Below are positions 9,001-15,826 of a stretch of 64,000 nucleotides of DNA, piece by piece. The notes below the pieces were generated by a model. That model searched no databases and was not told the origin of the DNA. It worked only from the letters and a program-made list of their open reading frames with translations. The position numbers and the translations under genes are program-made. The stretch's first letter is position 1; every line of letters begins with the position of its first letter. Source of the DNA: Rariloculus sp965263005 (GTDB taxonomy: Bacteria > Pseudomonadota > Gammaproteobacteria > Steroidobacterales > Rariloculaceae); NCBI RefSeq assembly GCF_965263005.1, contig NZ_OZ253579.1, positions 3,906,001 through 3,970,000 of the forward strand. Direction: 5' to 3'.

Positions 9001-9372
9001 AACGCGGACGAAGACCGGCAGCGCCTTGCACTGGAGGCGCTGCTATTGATCGAGCAGGTATTGATTCTTGCTCCCACCGAGAATCTCTTCCGGTTGCGAG
9101 CCATGAGTTCGCAAACGCTCGGCGACGACAATCGGCTGTTGGAATCGTCACGCTATCTGGCCACCGCTATCAACTCCACCCTGAACGCATCGTCCTCCCA
9201 GGGATATACGTTCTCGCCCGAGGAACTGGAGCAGATACGCCGGAACCTGACGGTGATCGCCAACCAGATTGACAACGATCTGGATATCCCGGAACCGGAA
9301 CGCCTGGCGGACGTACTCGATGGCGTCAACCGCCTGCTCCAATACGTCGACGATTATCCGCAACCGGAGTGA
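6043..9372 (+). CDS. membrane-fused spermidine-synthase-like protein
   Basis: A 1109-residue fusion protein beginning at GTG. A basic N-terminal tail is followed by many membrane segments (residues about 45-250 and 295-500), with repeated GFMGATLPLLIR / FIGATLPLAIRV motifs typical of fused-permease spermidine synthases. Residues about 500-740 are a Rossmann methyltransferase-like domain: VVGFGGG near residue 590, VELEPEVIEANR near 615, and SQPSHPWTAGASHLFTREF near 670. The remaining 350 residues are helical. Family members are annotated as polyamine aminopropyltransferase-like, but substrate and reaction are not established. A diverged 150-bp copy of its coding DNA lies at 11400. Confidence 0.85.
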   Translation: MKLGSRSSRKRRNPAKRRSEVPVTGKRRGVAPAAAPPPGEPSWLIFAGVVACFFLSGLAALLYQTAWLRQFSLVFGTSELAVATVLAAYMGGLALGSALAARYAGRVTRPVLAYGILEAGIALSALAVPVLLLAARALYASMLGDQPAPPDAATIGQPIFYLLVAFVVLAIPTGFMGATLPLLIRYAVRTDRQVGPRVALLYSINTAGAVCGTVAAAFVLLPALGLNRTVWVGVAVNALVFVIAAALARGRRDSASADETVAAASPPSFVTACIRPLLQRSATLRDRLTAVFRAQPAWMLPLMLISGANAFLYEVLWTRMLTHVMGGSIYAFATMLAAFLTGIALGGGLAGKVAENRERAAVAFAFAQAAIGALSMGVYAWMGPLIPDARNAYTLALFAVAVMLPATIFIGATLPLAIRVLARDESEATASTARIYAWNTVGAIIGATLAAFVLIPGLGFEGSIRVAVGINFLLALWAAGCVARPRLIPVGIACAGIAAVLAVYNPARPQAVVTSSGFTLVYPSPPREIYYSVGRSSTVMLVAAGTYYYLRTNGLPEASVSVRGLPPRLDTQQWLTALAVIARPDVRDMLVVGFGGGVALEGVPPSVESIDVVELEPEVIEANRLLSGKRDFDPLADPRFNVVINDARNALRLTRKSYDAIVSQPSHPWTAGASHLFTREFAADVKSHLNDGGIYVQWMNAELLDEALLRTLAATLAAEFEYVRLYHPTAQVLTFLASDAPLNIELDVARTGRPFIDGAMHYSRMGINGVEDLVAALAMDEQGILSFARRAEISTDDNNLMATRSRARADGLQLDDLLELFEPYDPLARAGSWIHTQLGDVIDYGYIARWLVRLTKTERANQMAEAIPDFSTQFEVYGALLQATGQGIQASESLTNALLANPLNMQARYTIARDYLDPLSRGEAPEDIQAVAAELTGSAAAVIEGLGFEAAADWASLAALDDELAQSRVTDAWYPEVARLRAAWRVNADEDRQRLALEALLLIEQVLILAPTENLFRLRAMSSQTLGDDNRLLESSRYLATAINSTLNASSSQGYTFSPEELEQIRRNLTVIANQIDNDLDIPEPERLADVLDGVNRLLQYVDDYPQPE

Positions 9373-10025
9373 TTCGCCGGACCGGCGAGTTGGCCGGGCA
9401 ACCCGCGTCCGTTGACCCCGAGCAGGCAGCGGTCGAGCGGATGCTCGAGCGCACTCTCAGGGAAAGCCGAACGGGTGTCGAGGTACCGGTCACCGTGCCC
9501 GCTCGCGTCGTACTCGACGACGAGGGTGCGTATGCCTTGGAACGCGAACGTCGCGGACGTGGGTCTGGAAGTGACCCAGCGGCAATCGTTTGATTCGACG
9601 CGACCGCGCGTGGTCCTCGGCTGGTCGCCTCGCTACGGTGCGCTCGTCGCCATCGTTCAGACGGCGCTCGCGCGGGAACGTGCGAACGGCCGCCCGGTTG
9701 TTCGAGGGCTCGAACGAGCCCTCCCCCAAACAGGGGGCGCACCGTCGCGAGACTCGGGCTAGACTTCGCCCATGATCGGGCAAGCGATTGCAGCAAGTGA
9801 AGGAATCCATTGAAGGTTCGTGCAAATTCGGCTCGTTCGTCGGCAGACTCGCTCTTGCAGCGACCAGGTCGGGAAACGTGGCTATACGGTCCGGGATCGT
9901 CCTGGAGAACGGACTAGTGCCCGGCGTTGACCATGGGGAAGTGTGCCTATTCGTCAAGGCGAATGTTGGCGACGTCACAGTTGCCACGTCGGTTGGTGCA
10001 TCCCGCTGCCGTTACCGCTGTTGCT
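9373..10025. other. intergenic stretch with remnants
   Basis: No complete gene is visible. A perfect 7-bp palindrome around one base (TCGCCGG-A-CCGGCGA) at 9374-9388 lies just after the preceding stop codon. A possible GalE fragment lies at 9589-9693. The rest is open in several frames on both strands, without recognisable motifs. Confidence 0.4.
9589..9693 (+). pseudogene. possible UDP-glucose 4-epimerase C-terminal fragment
   Basis: One frame reads STRPRVVLGWSPRYGALVAI, then VQTALARERAN. GalE proteins end with a very similar LGW-P-Y--L--IV-TAL-WER pattern. No other part of the enzyme is present. The match is short, so the call is tentative. Confidence 0.35.
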
Positions 10026-10169
10026 GGCGGAAATTCTCAATTCACGGGGAGCAGCTACGAAACCGTGCGCTGGCGCCTGAAACGAATATTCGCCAGGCAC
10101 GGCATCACCCATCAGGTGCACCTGGTGCAGCTAGTGTTGTTGTCCCTCATGCCAGAAGCGCGCCGCTGA
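10026..10169 (+). pseudogene. LuxR-type helix-turn-helix remnant
   Basis: The frame ends with SYETVRWRLKRIFARHG, then ITHQVHLVQLVLLSL and a stop. This is the recognition-helix half of a LuxR/GerE DNA-binding domain (SVETVRSHLKRIFAKTG-----L). The first helices and any sensor domain are missing. A second LuxR end lies 0.6 kb downstream. Confidence 0.6.
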
Positions 10170-10274
10170 GAACGCGCCCAGGATCGTCGTGCGCACGGCA
10201 AAAGTAGTGAATCTCTGTTCTTGACGCTCTTGACATTCTCGCCCGGACTCATTTTGCATGCAGGGAGAGCATTC

Positions 10275-10787
10275 ATGCGACCAGGGAATCGGTTTGTCTT
10301 CGCAATTCTTGGACGGGAAAGCCGCGGTGTGGTGGCGTCGTTGTTTGCCTTCGGGTTGCTGGCCGCCGCGCTTTTGGCATGTGCCGCGCCGGCCGCGGCG
10401 CAGAATACTGTGCCCGAAGCCGAACTCGACGTGAAGGCGGAACCGGGCGACGAGAAGGTCTCGCTGCACTTCAAGGAACCGGATGACGGCGGCTCGCCCA
10501 TCACCCGCTACGAGTACCGGGTAAAGGTCGCGACGGGCAGCTATCCGGCGACCTGGACCCGGGTGCCTGAATTCACCGGCAACGTCGGCGCGACCCTCGA
10601 CCTCTTCGTGGTCGTAGAGTCGCTGGCCGGCGGCACCGCCCTCGCCAACGGCACCGAGTACGCCTTCCAGGTGCGGGCCGTGAACGGCGTGGGCGCGGGG
10701 ATGCCCGGGGACTCGTGGCGGGGGTTCTGGGCCTTACACCCGCCGAGAGCGAAGTGGCGGTGCTGCTGGCCGAAGGCAGGACGCTGA
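10275..10787 (+). CDS. secreted fibronectin type III domain protein, 3'-truncated
   Basis: A 170-residue frame. The N-terminus has a positive start and a long hydrophobic segment ending ACAAPAAAQ, a signal peptide. Residues about 55-150 form one fibronectin type III domain (KAEPGDEKVSLHFKEPDDGG, YEYRVKVA, NGTEYAFQVRAVNGVG). After residue 150 the sequence becomes cysteine- and tryptophan-rich nonsense that overlaps the LuxR-type frame at 10715 in another register. The gene thus appears cut by a junction with a LuxR gene end. Multi-domain FN3 proteins are normally much longer. Confidence 0.55.
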   Translation: MRPGNRFVFAILGRESRGVVASLFAFGLLAAALLACAAPAAAQNTVPEAELDVKAEPGDEKVSLHFKEPDDGGSPITRYEYRVKVATGSYPATWTRVPEFTGNVGATLDLFVVVESLAGGTALANGTEYAFQVRAVNGVGAGMPGDSWRGFWALHPPRAKWRCCWPKAGR

Positions 10788-10930
10788 GTGACATCGCCTA
10801 CGCCAGCGGCCGGAGCACGGCCACGATCCAGTCGCACCTGAAGCGGATTTTCAACAAGCTGGGGGTGGGCCGGCAGGCTGACGTGATACGGATCATTCTG
10901 GCGGTCAGGGCTATTTCGAAGTCGCCGTGA
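10715..10930 (+). pseudogene. LuxR/GerE DNA-binding domain, gene end
   Basis: A 71-codon frame from GTG reads LGLTPAESEVAVLLAEGRTL, SDIAYASGRSTATIQSHLKR, then IFNKLGVGRQADVIRIILAV: a complete four-helix LuxR-type domain. The sensor part expected upstream is replaced by the FN3 gene. It could be a stand-alone small regulator like GerE, but the abrupt junction suggests a surviving 3' end. The stop lies at the start of the HigB remnant. Confidence 0.6.
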
Positions 10931-11004
10931 GTGGCAACTGGCGAATCATCTTCCGTTTTGAAGGCGGCGATGCCATCGACGTAGATCTCGTCGACTACCA
11001 CTAG
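10906..11004 (+). pseudogene. higB: HigB toxin, C-terminal remnant
   Basis: The frame reads VSGNWRIIFRFEGGDAIDVD followed by LVDYH and a stop, the characteristic C-terminus of HigB/RelE-type host-inhibition toxins. Everything upstream is missing, replaced by the LuxR end. The intact higA starts 12 bp downstream, so this is a higBA operon that has lost its toxin. Confidence 0.75.
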
Positions 11005-11016
11005 AGGAGACTTGTA

Positions 11017-11283
11017 ATGAGCGCCATGAAGAATCCCCCCCATCCCGGCGAGACCGTGCGCTTCGAATGCCTCGAGGCCGCCGCACTGACCGTGACCGAA
11101 GCGGCGCGGCAACTTCGCTGCTCGCGGCCCACCCTGTCTCGCGTCCTGAACGGTCGCGCGGCGATCTCTCCGGAGATGGCTCTCGCGTTCGAGGGGCTGG
11201 GATGGAGCAGTGCGGACTTCTGGATGCGCCGCCAGGCCGCCTACAACTTGGCACAGGCACGCCGCCGCGCCGATGCCGCCTAG
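11017..11283 (+). CDS. higA: HigA-family antitoxin (orphaned)
   Basis: An 88-residue XRE protein. It starts MSAMKNPPHPGETVRFECL, where the PHPGE motif is diagnostic of HigA. The helix-turn-helix is LTVTEAARQLRCSRPTLSRV, followed by LNGRAAISPEMALAFE and W--Q-AYNLAQAR at the end. A good ribosome-binding site (GAGGAG) lies 7 bp before the ATG. The toxin partner upstream survives only as its last residues, so the antitoxin may now act only as a DNA-binding protein. Confidence 0.88.
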   Translation: MSAMKNPPHPGETVRFECLEAAALTVTEAARQLRCSRPTLSRVLNGRAAISPEMALAFEGLGWSSADFWMRRQAAYNLAQARRRADAA

Positions 11284-11399
11284 CTCACCACGGCGTATCG
11301 TTGGCTTCGCCCGCGCCGCCGCCTGATCACGGGATCGCCGCTCAGTTCAGCGCGTTGAGTAATTCCTTGCCGGATGCTTCCCGATCCTCCTCGTGATAG
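11284..11399. other. short non-coding junction
   Basis: No gene or motif recognised between higA and the spermidine-synthase fragment. Confidence 0.3.
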
Positions 11400-11552
11400 T
11401 CACCAACGGCCTTCCCGAAGCCGCTGTCTCGGTCAGGGGATCGCCGCCCAGCGTTGATACGCAGAAATGGCTGACCGCGCTGCCCGTCATCGCGCGCCCC
11501 GACATCCGGGACATGCTCGTGGTCGGCTTCGGCGGCGGCGTCGCGCTGTTCA
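11400..11552 (+). pseudogene. fragment of the spermidine-synthase-like gene
   Basis: The DNA is about 90 percent identical by eye to bases near 7694-7847 of the intact gene. It encodes TNGLPEAAVSVRGSP, then WLTALPVIARPDIRDMLVVG and FGGG, the start of the Rossmann domain. Both ends are abrupt. The 3' edge coincides with the left end of the long direct repeat beginning at 11540. Confidence 0.8.
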
Positions 11553-11661
11553 CCAGGGCGACGGTGTCTGGCGGATCAACCGCGTGGGCGACAGCATGTA
11601 GCGGGATGAGATCGGGTGGGTGAGCCAGGTCGCAATTGAGCGGATCGTCCGGTTTCGCTTG

Positions 11662-11689
11662 TTGAGTCAGGGCGACCGCGTGCTACGAT
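11662..11689 (+). promoter_or_regulatory. candidate sigma-70 promoter in direct repeat copy 1
   Basis: TTGAGT at 11662-11667 and TACGAT at 11684-11689 are separated by 16 bp, and the -10 is preceded by TG (extended). It lies about 55 bp before the ATG of the first coiled-coil gene. The same element recurs in copy 2. Confidence 0.5.
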
Positions 11690-11746
11690 CGCGGTACCGT
11701 CAGCCCACGGGTGCCAGCTCGGAAGCGCAGTAGATCAACCGCAGCC

Positions 11747-12037
11747 ATGTCCCCAGAGTTCTACACGATTATCGGTGTCGCCATCGCGCTGGGAGGGCTG
11801 ATAATCAACAGCCATCGTTCCCTGTCGGCATCGATGGCGGAAACACGCAAGGAATTCCGCGAGGAAATACGCGCCCTTCGCAAGGAATTCCACGAGGAAA
11901 TACGCGCCGTTCGCAAGGAACTCAACGCGCTTCGCGACCAGATGCACAAGGAAATCGCGGCGCTCAGCGAACGTGTCGCCCGCCTTGAGGGGCTGATCGA
12001 AGGGCTCCGCGACGCGGTGACCGGCAAGGCCGCGTAG
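11747..12037 (+). CDS. small membrane-anchored coiled-coil protein (copy 1)
   Basis: A 96-residue protein with one N-terminal membrane segment (FYTIIGVAIALGGLIIN) followed by an uninterrupted charged coiled coil (EFREEIRALRKEFHEEIRAV, KELNALRDQMHKEI, VARLEGLIEGL). I chose the ATG at 11747 because it puts the membrane segment at the N-terminus; an in-frame GTG at 11711 adds a basic leader. The tail-family gene follows 37 bp downstream, so the two probably form an operon. The protein at 15499-15789 is identical. Function unknown; the topology suggests a membrane-tethered cytoplasmic or periplasmic stalk. Confidence 0.6.
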   Translation: MSPEFYTIIGVAIALGGLIINSHRSLSASMAETRKEFREEIRALRKEFHEEIRAVRKELNALRDQMHKEIAALSERVARLEGLIEGLRDAVTGKAA

Positions 12038-12074
12038 AATCCGATTGTCGCGGGCGCATGCAGAGGATAAAGCG

Positions 12075-12353
12075 ATGAAAGAGTGGCGTCAGACAATCAC
12101 CTCCATTTGCACAGTCGTTCTGGCGATTGCAGCACTTGCGACAATGATGCAGTTCCAGTTCGCCGGCGTGCGCGCCGAGATGCGTGCCGAACACGACGTC
12201 ATTCGAATGCAGATGGGGGACGAGCACGCTGCAATGCGGGGCGAGCTCGCCGATGTTCGCGACCAGGTCATCAGCGTCGACCGCCGTACTGCCCGCATCG
12301 AGGGCCACCTGTTCGGCATCGAGATTGCGCCTGATCCGCAGGACAGCGGGTAA
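12075..12353 (+). CDS. tail-family membrane coiled-coil protein, short stalk
   Basis: A 92-residue protein: an N-terminal membrane segment (ITSICTVVLAIAALATMMQF), a stalk of short repeats (AEMRAEHDVIRMQMGDEHAA), and the tail SVDRRTARIEGHLFGIEIAP. The same tail ends five other genes here (12455, 14934, 15827, 22847, 23229). The paralogue at 15827 has three more heptads of the form EHTAMRG. No domain of known function is recognised. Conservation of tail and membrane segment with a variable stalk suggests a real, expanding family. Confidence 0.6.
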   Translation: MKEWRQTITSICTVVLAIAALATMMQFQFAGVRAEMRAEHDVIRMQMGDEHAAMRGELADVRDQVISVDRRTARIEGHLFGIEIAPDPQDSG

Positions 12354-12362
12354 CGGCGCGAG

Positions 12363-12407
12363 GTCGGCGCCGGCATCGCCGTGGGTGTGAAGCTCCGGGG
12401 GAAATAA
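12363..12407 (+). pseudogene. copy of the 3' end of the trimeric autotransporter gene
   Basis: The frame reads VGAGIAVGVKLRGK and stops, matching the last residues of the autotransporter (IGAGIGVGVKLWGH). Only about 45 bp of similarity is visible. Together with the spermidine-synthase fragment at 11400 it shows that pieces of the 3.6-9.4 kb genes, or of relatives, have been copied here. Confidence 0.5.
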
Positions 12408-12454
12408 ATGCTATCGTTGGCTGCAGGGCCAAAGCGCGTATAGCAGAACGAACG

Positions 12455-12721
12455 ATGACGAGTTGGGATCACGCGTTCATCCAGATTTGCGCCGTCGTGC
12501 TGTCGTTTGGCGCGGTGGCAGTGATGTTGCAACCCGAATTTGCCGGCGCTGTCGTCTTCATCTGCACCCTTTTGCTTGTGTTCTTCTGGATCGCTGTGCT
12601 GATTCTGTCCGAATTCGCCGCTATCCGCGAGCGATTGGACAGTGTTGACCGCCGGACAGCCCGTATGGAAGGGCATCGGGTTGGCAACGAGGTCTTGCAG
12701 GCTCCGTTCGACGGGGAGTGA
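12455..12721 (+). CDS. tail-family membrane protein with two membrane segments
   Basis: An 88-residue protein with two hydrophobic segments (IQICAVVLSFGAVAVMLQ and AGAVVFICTLLLVFFWIAVL), then a short charged linker and the diverged tail LDSVDRRTARMEGHRVGNEV. It lacks the multi-repeat stalk of its paralogues. The region before it (ATGCTATCGTTGG) resembles the upstream region of the copies at 22847 and 23229. Function unknown. Confidence 0.5.
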   Translation: MTSWDHAFIQICAVVLSFGAVAVMLQPEFAGAVVFICTLLLVFFWIAVLILSEFAAIRERLDSVDRRTARMEGHRVGNEVLQAPFDGE

Positions 12722-12735
12722 CGGTCCCGGTCGAC

Positions 12736-13443
12736 CGGGTTGTGCGTGAGGGGATCGTAGTTGTGCTGGCGCAGTACCCGGGGCGGCTCCCGATCGGTGA
12801 GGTTCAGGATGGCCGCGTCCACGGTGACGCCGCGATTCGGAACCGCCCAGGACATCGTAAGGTCGTGGGTATTGTGCACACGAATGACCGGCTCGGTGTC
12901 GGCGCCGTGCCGGTAGGCCGCGGTGTGATGGACGGTCCAGCGCATATTCAGGTTCCCGGTACCCACGTTGAGCCAGACCCGCCCCTTCCAGTCCAGGACC
13001 GTGCGGGCCAGGGGCGTGTCGTAGTTCAGTCGCCCGATGGCGTCGTAGGCCGGGCCGAACAGCCACGCATCGATTTTCCAGGACAGCGTCCGCGTCCCGG
13101 CCATGCCGACGCTCCATTCGCCCCAGCCGGCCGGCGCGCGGTACTCGGCCTTAACGTCCACGCCGGCCGTTTCCACGCCCGGACCATTCACGACGCTGAC
13201 GGCAATGGATGAAATGTCCGATACCGCCGTTCGACCCCCGAACCTGATGCGGTGGAAGTACGGTGAATCGTTTTCGCATTGCAGCTTGTCTACCGGGCAG
13301 GCGATATCGAGCACGCCGGCGGGGGCCTGAGCCGCGGCAACCCCGGGTAATGTCAGGCAAACGCAGGCCAGCAGTAACGCGGTTGGCGGGCTGGAAAAGC
13401 GCCTCAACGGTAACCGTTCCGTCAGCGAAGGGGTCAGCGCGCA
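12736..13443 (-). pseudogene. TonB-dependent receptor: signal peptide joined to C-terminal barrel
   Basis: The minus strand encodes a signal peptide (ALLLACVCLTLPGVAAAQA) directly joined to the last 200 or so residues of a receptor (SPYFHRIRFGGRTAVSDISS, DVKAEYRAPAGWGEWSVG, NYDTPLARTVLDWKG, ILNLTDREPPRVLRQHNYDP). The plug and most of the barrel are absent and the final C-terminal strand is lost near 12736. No good ATG is visible before the signal peptide. A plug fragment of a similar receptor lies 2.8 kb upstream on the same strand (16180-16413). Confidence 0.7.
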
Positions 13444-13454
13444 TTGTATCCCGC

Positions 13455-13724
13455 TCAGTAGTGGAAACGAGCGGCGAGGAAGTACACTTTGTCGGCATCC
13501 ACCTGGTAAACCAAGCGGTGCTCCTGATCGATTCGACGAGACCACTTGCCGCTGAGTTGCCCGCGCAACGGTTCAGGCTTGCCCGGCCCAGCGAACGGAT
13601 TCCGGAGTGTCGCTTCAACAAGCCGGAGGGTTCGCAGCGCTCGGCGCCGGTCCGTGCGTGTCCAGTATTCAAGATCCTCGAGGAAATGTGGATCCATGAC
13701 CGCTTTACGCGGTTCGCCGGTCAC
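13455..13724 (-). CDS. yoeB: YoeB-family mRNA interferase toxin
   Basis: An 89-residue Txe/YoeB toxin. It has FLEDLEYWTRTDRRRALRTL, the PFAGPGKPEPLRGQLSGKWS motif and RIDQEHRLVYQV, ending with the family's RFHY. The GTG at 13724 overlaps the antitoxin stop by four bases (GTGA); an internal ATG at 13697 is an alternative, but relatives have about the longer N-terminus. By family it cleaves mRNA in the ribosomal A site. The module is complete. Confidence 0.9.
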   Translation of the reverse strand: MTGEPRKAVMDPHFLEDLEYWTRTDRRRALRTLRLVEATLRNPFAGPGKPEPLRGQLSGKWSRRIDQEHRLVYQVDADKVYFLAARFHY

Positions 13725-14005
13725 CCGCTTGCGAGTCCGAAACGCTCCAGGAGATCTGTCATATCCACTGCCTCGCCATCGCCGGCGGCGGCCCGCTGAC
13801 TCGCCTTGAGCAAGCGTTTCGCGTTGTTCGGCGAGCGCAGAAGATAGGCGGTCTCAATCCACCCGGCCAGCTCGTCGGCGGCGATCAACGCCACGGTTTC
13901 CTTGCCGCGACGCCGGATCAGCACAGGTTCGCGGGTATCGGTAACCTGATCCATGAGTGTCGCTAGCTGTTGCCGGGCTCGCGTATAGGTGGTTTCGTGA
14001 ATCAC
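13721..14005 (-). CDS. yefM: YefM/Phd-family antitoxin
   Basis: A 94-residue antitoxin from GTG (VIHETTYTRARQQLATLMDQ), with the family's EPVLIRRRGKETVALIAADE motif and a C-terminal region (ETAYLLRSPNNAKRLLKA) that binds YoeB. It overlaps yoeB by four bases. A GTACA-N7-TGTAC inverted repeat at 14024-14040, 20-35 bp upstream, resembles the TGTACA core of known YefM-YoeB operators, so autorepression is likely. Confidence 0.9.
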   Translation of the reverse strand: MIHETTYTRARQQLATLMDQVTDTREPVLIRRRGKETVALIAADELAGWIETAYLLRSPNNAKRLLKASQRAAAGDGEAVDMTDLLERFGLASG

Positions 14006-14022
14006 ATTATGTGCTCTTCTTA

Positions 14023-14041
14023 CGTACAGTGGTAGTGTACA
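14023..14041 (-). promoter_or_regulatory. candidate YefM-YoeB operator
   Basis: GTACA and TGTAC arms separated by 7 bp lie just upstream of yefM. TGTACA hexamers are the known recognition core for the E. coli YefM-YoeB complex; the left arm here reads CGTACA, the right TGTACA. Confidence 0.55.
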
Positions 14042-14140
14042 GTTTGACCCTTGCTCGTCAACCGGCCAATTCCACTCAAGCAACGGCGGCGGACACGATC
14101 ACGCTGGCCCGCGTACGGAATTTCCAGCCTCTAAGTGTCA

Positions 14141-14168
14141 TTGACCATGGTCGTGACCATAGTACACT
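14141..14168 (+). promoter_or_regulatory. promoter with internal operator for the VapBC-like module
   Basis: TTGACC (14141-14146) and TACACT (14163-14168) are spaced by 16 bp. Between them is a perfect inverted repeat ATGGTC-GT-GACCAT (14147-14160). An operator in the promoter spacer fits an autoregulated TA module; the antitoxin ATG is 41 bp downstream. Confidence 0.5.
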
Positions 14169-14208
14169 GGTGCAGTGGTGACCAACGGGAACGGTACGGT
14201 GCAGGATC

Positions 14209-14484
14209 ATGAGTAACGACAAGGCAGCCGGCGCTTATACGATCAAGGCGTCCGAGTTCAAGGCGAAGTGTCTGAAGCTGATGGACGAGGTCGCGGACAC
14301 CGGCGAGGAGATCATCATTTCCAAGAACGGTCGCCTGGTAGCCCGACTGGTGCCGTACCGCAAGAAACCGAAGAGTCTGTTCGGCATCGACAAGGGGAAG
14401 ATCGAGATACTCGGCGACATCATCGAGCGTCTGGATGTCGAATGGGAAGCTGGCGTCCACAGGGCCAGGGACGCCGACGGGTGA
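14209..14484 (+). CDS. Phd/VapB-type antitoxin
   Basis: A 91-residue Phd/YefM-like antitoxin: YTIKASEFKAKCLKLMDEVA followed by EEIIISKNGRLVARLVPYRK, then a toxin-binding tail. The stop overlaps the toxin GTG by four bases (GTGA). An inverted repeat in the promoter upstream suggests autoregulation. It faces away from the neighbouring yefM-yoeB operon. Confidence 0.88.
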   Translation: MSNDKAAGAYTIKASEFKAKCLKLMDEVADTGEEIIISKNGRLVARLVPYRKKPKSLFGIDKGKIEILGDIIERLDVEWEAGVHRARDADG

Positions 14485-14879
14485 TTCTCCTCGATACGCA
14501 CGTCATATTGTGGCTGAGGGCAGGTGAGGACCGATTGGGACGCAGGACCCGGCGAGAGATCGACGCGGCATGGCGATCCGCTGAGGTTTGTGTGTCCTCG
14601 ATCTCTTTCTGGGAAATAGCGATGCTCAGGGCACGAGGGCGGATCGGACTCTCTGTGGAGATCGGTCCGTGGCGCCGGGAACTGTTGGAACAGGGCATGA
14701 ACGAAATCCCGGTGGATGGAAAGATCGGCATCCGCGCGGCCGGTCTTGAGGAATTCCATGCCGATCCCGCCGACCGTCTGATCGTCGCTACCGCGCTCGA
14801 AGGCCACCGGCTTGTGACCGCTGACGAGCGAATTCTCGGCTGGGCCGGACGGCTGAACCGGCTGAACGCCACCGAATGA
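14481..14879 (+). CDS. PIN-domain toxin, VapC-like
   Basis: A 132-residue PIN protein from GTG: VILLDTHVILWLRAGEDRLG (first acid), SSISFWEIAMLRARGRIGL (second acid), and HADPADRLIVATALEGHRLV, then TADERIL (third and fourth acids). All catalytic residues are present. The LDTH-LW and SFWEIA forms are typical of PIN toxins paired with Phd-type antitoxins. It is coupled to the antitoxin by a 4-bp overlap. Confidence 0.9.
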   Translation: MILLDTHVILWLRAGEDRLGRRTRREIDAAWRSAEVCVSSISFWEIAMLRARGRIGLSVEIGPWRRELLEQGMNEIPVDGKIGIRAAGLEEFHADPADRLIVATALEGHRLVTADERILGWAGRLNRLNATE

Positions 14880-14933
14880 GTAAACGGCCCCGGCCATGGA
14901 AAGGCCGTTCGCGGGTATGCGGCTGATCTCGTC

Positions 14934-15254
14934 ATGGCGCCTGCAATGACCGGTTTGGCGGAAGCTGACGCTCCAGCCCCTGGCGCGGCGGCACGACGAA
15001 CGTTGTTCTGGAACGCTCAGCAAGACAGCGTGCCGTCAATCCCGCTTGGCCGAGCCAGTACCGTATTGGATCCGATACCGCCCGAAGAGCTGGCGACACT
15101 GATGCAATTCGAGCACGCGAGCCTTCGCGGCCAGATGAATGCCGGGCATGCCAGCATTCGCGACCAACTGAACAGCGTCGACCGCCGTACTGCCCGCATC
15201 GAGGGCCACCTGTTCGGCATCGAGATTGCGCCTGATCAGGAGGACGGGGAGTGA
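14934..15254 (+). pseudogene. tail-family coiled-coil gene lacking its membrane segment
   Basis: From about 15088 the frame carries ELATLMQFEHASLRGQMNAG, HASIRDQLNSVDRRTARIEG and HLFGIEIAPDQED, the stalk and tail of the family. The N-terminal 50 residues are unrelated proline- and alanine-rich sequence in place of the membrane segment, so the 5' part was probably replaced. The frame is open and an ATG exists, so expression cannot be excluded. Confidence 0.55.
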
Positions 15255-15413
15255 CGGCGCGAGGGGTCGTCGCCAGCAGCCGGTGGCAGAAGTCGCGCTG
15301 TTCAGCAGGGCGACGGTGTCTGGCAGATCAACCGCGTGGGCGACAGCATGTAGCGGGATGAGATCGGGTGGGTGAGCCAGGTCGCAATTGAGCGGATCGT
15401 CCGGTTTCGCTTG

Positions 15414-15441
15414 TTGAGTCAGGGCGACCGCGTGCTACGAT
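15414..15441 (+). promoter_or_regulatory. candidate sigma-70 promoter in direct repeat copy 2
   Basis: Same TTGAGT-N16-TACGAT element as at 11662-11689, upstream of the second copy of the coiled-coil operon. Confidence 0.5.
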
Positions 15442-15498
15442 CGCGGTACCGTCAGCCCACGGGTGCCAGCTCGGAAGCGCAGTAGATCAACCGCAGCC

Positions 15499-15789
15499 AT
15501 GTCCCCAGAGTTCTACACGATTATCGGTGTCGCCATCGCGCTGGGAGGGCTGATAATCAACAGCCATCGTTCCCTGTCGGCATCGATGGCGGAAACACGC
15601 AAGGAATTCCGCGAGGAAATACGCGCCCTTCGCAAGGAATTCCACGAGGAAATACGCGCCGTTCGCAAGGAACTCAACGCGCTTCGCGACCAGATGCACA
15701 AGGAAATCGCGGCGCTCAGCGAACGTGTCGCCCGCCTTGAGGGGCTGATCGAAGGGCTCCGCGACGCGGTGACCGGCAAGGCCGCGTAG
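15499..15789 (+). CDS. small membrane-anchored coiled-coil protein (copy 2)
   Basis: A 96-residue protein identical to that at 11747-12037: one N-terminal membrane segment and a charged coiled coil. It is first in the two-gene unit of direct repeat copy 2. The perfect protein identity reflects recent duplication rather than selection. Confidence 0.6.
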   Translation: MSPEFYTIIGVAIALGGLIINSHRSLSASMAETRKEFREEIRALRKEFHEEIRAVRKELNALRDQMHKEIAALSERVARLEGLIEGLRDAVTGKAA

Positions 15790-15826
15790 AATCCGATTGT
15801 CGCGGGCGCGTGCAGAGGATAAAGCG

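Larger units (their letters stand above)
11540..12353 (+). repeat. long direct repeat, copy 1
   Basis: This 0.8-kb segment recurs at 15292-16168 in the same orientation with a constant offset of 3752 bases up to the repeat array inside the second gene. I found only a few base differences (for example 12057 A versus G). Each copy holds a promoter-like element, a 96-residue coiled-coil gene and a tail-family gene. Copy 2 is longer by exactly 63 bp, three 21-bp units. Confidence 0.9.
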
